DNA from: Sphingomonas adhaesiva
GTDB lineage: Bacteria > Pseudomonadota > Alphaproteobacteria > Sphingomonadales > Sphingomonadaceae
NCBI RefSeq assembly: GCF_036946125.1
Contig: NZ_JAQIJT010000002.1
Location: forward strand, 1,672,001 to 1,736,000
Length of the DNA: 64,000 nucleotides
Direction of reading: 5' to 3'
Made by a program: the position numbers and the translations under genes. The notes beneath the pieces are model-generated. The model was not told the origin of the DNA and did not search any database. It saw only the letters and a program-made list of their open reading frames with translations. Positions 60,083 to 64,000 of this stretch are shown here, piece after piece. The number at the start of each line of letters is the position of its first letter. Positions within the stretch are counted from its first letter, which is position 1.

Positions 60083-63000
60083 TCAGAAGCGGAAGCGCGC
60101 GCCGCCGGTGATCGTCCGCCCCATCGCCCGAAGGCCGACGGGCAGTTCGGGGTAGGTGTAGTAGAAGCTCTTGTCGATATTCCCGAGGAGGTTCGACCCC
60201 TCGATGCTGAGCGTCAGGAACTTGAACGGCGTGTAGGTGATTGCGGCGTCGAGCCGCTGCGTCGGCCGCGACGAGATGGTCCAGATCTGGTCGATCGACG
60301 GCTCGCCGGTCTGGAACTTCGATCGCCAGTTATAGGCGACCCGGACGCCGAACATCGGCGTTTCGTAATAGCCGATCAAATTGTACGACCATCGCGAGGT
60401 GAAAGGCGCATCGCGCCGGACGAACTCATAGACGATCGGATCGTTCTCGTTCTGCTGCGGCAGCGGATTGGGAAGCGAGATATCGGCGACCGGGATGAAG
60501 GTCGCGTTCACCGTGGCGCCGAGATTGCGCAGCAGTCCGGGCAGGAAAGAGAAGAAGCCGGTCGCCTGCGCCTCGAACCCCTGCGTCTTGCCCGGACCCG
60601 AGTTGCGCGGCTTCTCGACGAAGCGCGCCTGCCCGCCGAGTTGCGGCACGTTTTCCCGCTGGCGGGTATAGAAGATGAAGCCGTTCTGGATCTTCGAGAA
60701 GGCACCGAAGGAAATGATGCCGCCGCGGCCGAAATACCATTCCAGCGACAGGTTGTAGTCGTCCGTGGTCGCCGGCCTCAATTGCGGGTTCCCTGCATAG
60801 ACCGTCGCCAGGGGATTGCGATAATCCGTCGCGAAGAAGTTACGAAGGGCAAACAGACTCGGCCTCTGGACGTTATAGCTGTAGCTACCGCGCAATTGAA
60901 GCTTGTCGGTAAAGTGCACCGTCGCAAAGGCACTGGGAAGAATATCGACGTAATTGCCGCGAAGATTTTGGGTTTCGAACGTATCGGGGCCATATTCGTT
61001 AGGAATGGGCAGCCGTGTCACCGGATCGATCGCCTGCGGGCCGGGAACCAGGTTCCGGCCGTTGATCGAATTGTAGGTGTTCACGTAACGGACACCGACA
61101 TTGCCGTCGATCGGGAAGCCGGCCTTGAAGGCGTAATCCAGGATCGCATAGGCGGCGAAGCTGTTTTCCCTGTTATCGCTCGTATTGCCCGTGTTGGCGG
61201 CCGACGGACGGACGGTGCCGAACAGCGATTCCACCCCCGCGTCCCTGCCGGGGCCATCCAGCCCCTGCGGATTGTTCGCGATGATGAACTGCCGCAGCGC
61301 CGGGAAGGCATTGAAGAGCTGCCCGCTGTCGAGCTGGACCCACGACACCGGGGAGCCGCCCGGAAGCTGGGGCGTGATGACGACGGTGTCGACGCCCGGA
61401 ATGTTCGACAGCGGGATCTGCCGATCGGTGTCGAACCATCCGGCGTAGCGGTAGCTGTCCTTGAATGAATTCGTGTTCTTCGCGAAGCGCGCACCGAATT
61501 TCGCGGCCCGGAGCAGGCCGGACGGATCAAGTTCCTTCCAGATATCCACCTGGGCCGAGAATTGCGAGTTCCGCCCCTCGCCCAGATTGTCGTACAGCGC
61601 CTGCACGCGGGCCTGTTCGGGGTTCACCGGGTCGACGTTGTAGAAGTCGAAATACGGCCCGTTGTTCTGCGTCTTGGGCGAATCGAAATCGACCCGGAAC
61701 CGATTGAGTCCGACGTAATTGCCGTTCTGCCCGTTCGAGTAATATTGGCTGTTGCTCCACTGATATTGCGCGCTGGCGTCGATCCTGACGCCGGGCGATT
61801 CGAAGTGGGTTTCGAAATTCGTGCGATAGGTGTTGCTGCTGCCCTGGCTTTGTCCGGCGTTGAAGCCCGCATCGACCCGCCCGCCGTTCACGACGCTGAC
61901 GGTGCCGTCCGGGTTGCGCACCCCCAGGTTGACGACATCATATCCCAGCAGCACGCCGCTGGGCGCGATGCGCGGGTTCTGGATCGTGTAATAATCCTGC
62001 CGCGTAAGGGCGTAGATGGAATTGAACTGATCGGTGTAGGTCTCCCCGAAATACGATCCTTCGAGGACGAAGTTCAGCTTCGGACTGACGCGCCACTGCA
62101 TCGCACCGCTGAGCGATTTCTGCTCGCGTCGTCCGTTGTTGGTGCCGTAGGCGGCGCGGAACGGCGCGACCAGCCGGTCGCGCTGATCCTCGGGCAGGCT
62201 CAGCCGGATCGTGCAGGTATCGCAGCCGAGCAGGAAGGGCGACTCGCTGTTGTTCGCCGCTTCGGCGTAATTCTGCTTCGCGTAGGCACCGTTCAGCAGG
62301 AACCCGATCTCGCCGATGCCGGTATCCATGCGGTTCGCCACCAGCAGGCTGGCCGAGGGGCTCCACAATTTGCCCTGTTCCGCATATTGGTCGCGCACGC
62401 TGCCGGCGATCGTCCATCCCTTGCGCAGTTCGAGCGGCCGGCGCAGTTCGACGTTCACCGAGCCGCCGACGCCGCCCTCGATCTGGTCGGCGGTCCGGGT
62501 CTTGTACACCTCGATCGACTTCACGAGTTCGGCGGGAACGCTCTCCAGGGCGAGCGTGCGTCCCTCGCCGCCGGGCAGCGGCGCGGTCGCGCCCTCGACC
62601 CCGTTGACGGTCGTCTGAACCCCGGCGAGGCCCCGGATGGTGAACCCGTTGCCGCGCCCCTGGCTGCGGGTCACGGCGACGCCGGTCACGCGCGCCATCG
62701 CGTCGACGACGTTGTTGTCGGGCAGCTTGCCCGCATCCTCGGCGGTTACGACATCGACGATCTGACGCGCCCGGCGCTTGCGGTCGATCGAGTCCTTCAC
62801 GCTCTGGCGCAGCCCGGTGACGATGATGTCGCCGCCGGCGACGGTCGGCGACCCTTCGATCCGGGTGTCGCGCGTGCCCGCGGCCTTGGCGGCGCGAAGG
62901 CGGCGCCGCTCGGCCCGGCGCGCCTCGCGCGCAGCCTTGCGGATCGCGGCCCGTTCCGCCCGGGTGGGTTTCGCCGGCGCCTGCGCGGCCGCTTCCTGAG

Positions 63001-63094
63001 GTGCGGCGAAGCTCGTCGTGGGCACCGTCGCCATCACCAGAGCGGCCATCGCCGTTCCGAGCATCATCTTCCCGTGATCGGTGGTCGCGCCCAT
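60083..63094 (-). CDS. TonB-dependent receptor, carbohydrate-locus type
   Basis: A 1,003-residue outer-membrane receptor with a signal peptide (MMLGTAMAALVMATVPTTSFA). An odd, highly basic segment at residues 44-73 (TRAERAAIRKAAREARRAER...) precedes the TonB box DIIVTG near residue 90. The plug has KLPDNNVVDAMARVTGVAVTR and VEGATAPLPGGEGR; the barrel ends in GGARFRF. This is the Caulobacter/Xanthomonas carbohydrate receptor type. ATG 63092-63094 has GGGAGGGG at correct spacing; GTG 63100 would be too close. It is controlled by the GTATAC operator promoter. The ligand is probably arabinose- or galactose-containing oligosaccharide (inference). Confidence 0.9.
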   Translation of the reverse strand: MGATTDHGKMMLGTAMAALVMATVPTTSFAAPQEAAAQAPAKPTRAERAAIRKAAREARRAERRRLRAAKAAGTRDTRIEGSPTVAGGDIIVTGLRQSVKDSIDRKRRARQIVDVVTAEDAGKLPDNNVVDAMARVTGVAVTRSQGRGNGFTIRGLAGVQTTVNGVEGATAPLPGGEGRTLALESVPAELVKSIEVYKTRTADQIEGGVGGSVNVELRRPLELRKGWTIAGSVRDQYAEQGKLWSPSASLLVANRMDTGIGEIGFLLNGAYAKQNYAEAANNSESPFLLGCDTCTIRLSLPEDQRDRLVAPFRAAYGTNNGRREQKSLSGAMQWRVSPKLNFVLEGSYFGETYTDQFNSIYALTRQDYYTIQNPRIAPSGVLLGYDVVNLGVRNPDGTVSVVNGGRVDAGFNAGQSQGSSNTYRTNFETHFESPGVRIDASAQYQWSNSQYYSNGQNGNYVGLNRFRVDFDSPKTQNNGPYFDFYNVDPVNPEQARVQALYDNLGEGRNSQFSAQVDIWKELDPSGLLRAAKFGARFAKNTNSFKDSYRYAGWFDTDRQIPLSNIPGVDTVVITPQLPGGSPVSWVQLDSGQLFNAFPALRQFIIANNPQGLDGPGRDAGVESLFGTVRPSAANTGNTSDNRENSFAAYAILDYAFKAGFPIDGNVGVRYVNTYNSINGRNLVPGPQAIDPVTRLPIPNEYGPDTFETQNLRGNYVDILPSAFATVHFTDKLQLRGSYSYNVQRPSLFALRNFFATDYRNPLATVYAGNPQLRPATTDDYNLSLEWYFGRGGIISFGAFSKIQNGFIFYTRQRENVPQLGGQARFVEKPRNSGPGKTQGFEAQATGFFSFLPGLLRNLGATVNATFIPVADISLPNPLPQQNENDPIVYEFVRRDAPFTSRWSYNLIGYYETPMFGVRVAYNWRSKFQTGEPSIDQIWTISSRPTQRLDAAITYTPFKFLTLSIEGSNLLGNIDKSFYYTYPELPVGLRAMGRTITGGARFRF

Positions 63095-63123
63095 CTTCAC
63101 CCCTCCCTATGGACTGTTCTTAT

Positions 63124-63157
63124 ATCGTATACTATAAGACTTTCGCCTCGCTGTCAA
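63124..63157 (-). promoter_or_regulatory. TonB receptor promoter with GTATAC operator
   Basis: Minus strand TTGACA (63152-63157), exactly 17 bases, TAGTAT (63129-63134): a near-consensus promoter. A perfect ATnGTATACnAT palindrome (63124-63135) sits on the -10. The arrangement indicates repression of a strong promoter by a FadR-subfamily GntR regulator, such as the one at 63533. Confidence 0.7.
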
Positions 63158-63532
63158 CCGGAGGCAGGGTGAAATTGCGGAATGCGGCAGGAGGCCATTG
63201 TTTGGGGATCGTCATGACGCCCGACCGACCCTTACCTTCGGCGCCGGAACAGCCGCCCCGGCACCGTGGGACCCTCGCAAAAGTCTCCACCGTGCTCCTG
63301 CCTGCGCAGGAGCACGGCGTGGGCGCGGCGCTGCTGCATCCACTTTGCAAAGGTCCTGCTCAAGGGCGGGGAACAGAAAGAGGCTTTCACATAGGTCCCG
63401 CACCGTCGGGAAACCATCGAGCGACGCAACGAAGCCGGTCGTCGCTCGCGGCGTTCGGGCACCGCAATCCGTTTCCTGCGACCGCAACGGCGCAGGGCGG
63501 CTCCGCCGATCGCGCGCGTCGCCGCGACTGCG
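63158..63532. repeat. Intergenic region with dispersed palindromic repeat, copy 3
   Basis: No gene is visible. 63260-63375 repeats the unit found at 26057-26137 and 45020-45200: CCTCGCAAAAGTCTCCACCGTGCTCCTGCCTGCGCAGGAGCACGGCGTGG, then CTTTGCAAAGGTCCTGC and a GGGGAAC end (quoted in parts from 63273, 63292 and 63342). The remainder up to the regulator stop shows only GC-rich non-coding sequence. Confidence 0.65.
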
Positions 63533-64000
63533 TCAGGAATCGAGTAGCGAGACTTCGGTGTCGACCAGCGCCAGTGCGATCAGGTCGACCATCGCCGCCT
63601 CAGCACCCTGCGGGTCGGCGCGCTCGATGGCGTCGAACAGCGTGCGGTGGTCCGGCACGGGATCGCGCGGCAGCGCGCGCTTGCGCTGCTTGTAGATCGT
63701 GGTCCAGGCGATCGCGGCCATGATCGAGCTGGCGAGCGCGATGATGAGGTCGTTGCGCGTCGCCTCCAGCATCGTCATGTGGAACTGCTGGTCCGCCATC
63801 CGGCCGCGTCCGTCGGCCAGCCCGTGCTCCGCCATCGTGGCCAGCGCCGCCCGCATCGCCTCGACATCCACCGCAGATCGCCGCGATGCCGCCAGCCGCG
63901 CCGCCGCGGGCTCGACCATCATCCGCATCTCGAACAGGTCGTGGATGAACTTGGCGCTGGGCTCGGCCTGGAACTGCCACGCCAGCAGGTCCGGATCGAG
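63533..64000 (-). CDS. GntR family regulator, FCD effector domain (5' end outside window)
   Basis: The C-terminal 155 residues of a FadR-subfamily GntR regulator; the helix-turn-helix lies beyond the window edge. The visible part starts LDPDLLAWQFQAEPSAKFIHDLFEMRMMVEPAAARLAA and continues with the all-helical FCD domain, whose metal/effector residues include DQQFHMTML and DHRTLFDAIERAD. The LLAW...EMRMMVEPAAA form is like DgoR/galactonate-type regulators, which respond to sugar acids. It is the likely repressor for the GTATAC sites upstream of the receptor, GH127 and metallopeptidase genes. Confidence 0.85.
   Translation of the reverse strand, partial: LDPDLLAWQFQAEPSAKFIHDLFEMRMMVEPAAARLAASRRSAVDVEAMRAALATMAEHGLADGRGRMADQQFHMTMLEATRNDLIIALASSIMAAIAWTTIYKQRKRALPRDPVPDHRTLFDAIERADPQGAEAAMVDLIALALVDTEVSLLDS

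Noticed and set aside
1..64000. CRISPR arrays, transposase or integrase genes
   Set aside because: No regularly spaced direct repeats and no IS or integrase protein were found in any frame; the repeats present are non-coding palindromes.

Overview
The window comes from a high-GC alphaproteobacterium, most likely a sphingomonad (Sphingomonas-like). The grounds are strong GC-ending codon bias, an aerobic cobalamin pathway of the Pseudomonas denitrificans type, an Rrf2-headed suf operon, many TonB-dependent receptors and glycosidases, and dense palindromic intergenic repeats. These are family-level inferences from the sequence; no database search was possible.

Layout. (1) 24-13439: a tightly overlapping cobalamin operon (cobN-cobG-cobH-cobI-cobJ, cobK on the opposite strand, cobL-cobE-cobM-cobB-cobA-cobF-bluB-DUF1636). 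It covers almost all of corrin ring synthesis from uroporphyrinogen III to cobyrinate a,c-diamide, plus the cobalt chelatase large subunit and the lower-ligand (DMB) synthase. A PilZ gene follows. (2) 13865-24867, minus strand: glycogen metabolism (glgP-glgB, then glgC-glgA-pgm-glgX), with a 39-codon membrane mini-gene on the plus strand between glgB and glgC. (3) 24919-32584, minus strand: a YihY-type membrane protein, then the suf Fe-S assembly operon read sufR-sufB-sufC-sufD-sufS-sufT-sufA. A palindromic element lies inside the sufD/sufS coding ends. (4) 32942-42665: pyrD, an acyl-CoA synthetase, gamma-glutamyltransferase, a TorF-like outer-membrane protein, a small secreted protein, an M20 peptidase, a zinc alcohol dehydrogenase, a TetR regulator and a DUF2721 protein. 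(5) 42759-47946, minus strand: hslV-hslU, a holin/endolysin pair, and folE-folM-like-folB. (6) 48157-53931: a TonB receptor, DUF2945 and SWIB proteins, tRNA-Arg(CCT), a probably decayed stretch and an FAD monooxygenase. (7) 54086-64000: a carbohydrate locus with a Tat-exported GH127-type beta-L-arabinofuranosidase, an Svx/DUF6055-type exported metallopeptidase, a decayed GH27-type alpha-galactosidase, a TonB receptor and the C-terminal half of a GntR/FCD regulator.

The most interesting part is region 7. The three intact promoter regions each carry a palindrome of the form ATnGTATACnAT (one is imperfect). At the TonB receptor it overlaps the -10 of a TTGACA-17-TAGTAT promoter. Together with the FCD-type GntR gene at the window edge this suggests a small regulon for taking apart plant hydroxyproline-rich, arabinosylated glycoproteins with both a protease and a glycosidase. 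Other notable items are the palindromic element translated into SufD and SufS, a three-copy dispersed palindromic repeat, a perfect minus-strand terminator with no gene upstream of it (candidate small RNA or attenuator), and cobK embedded antisense with a start codon that overlaps that of cobL.
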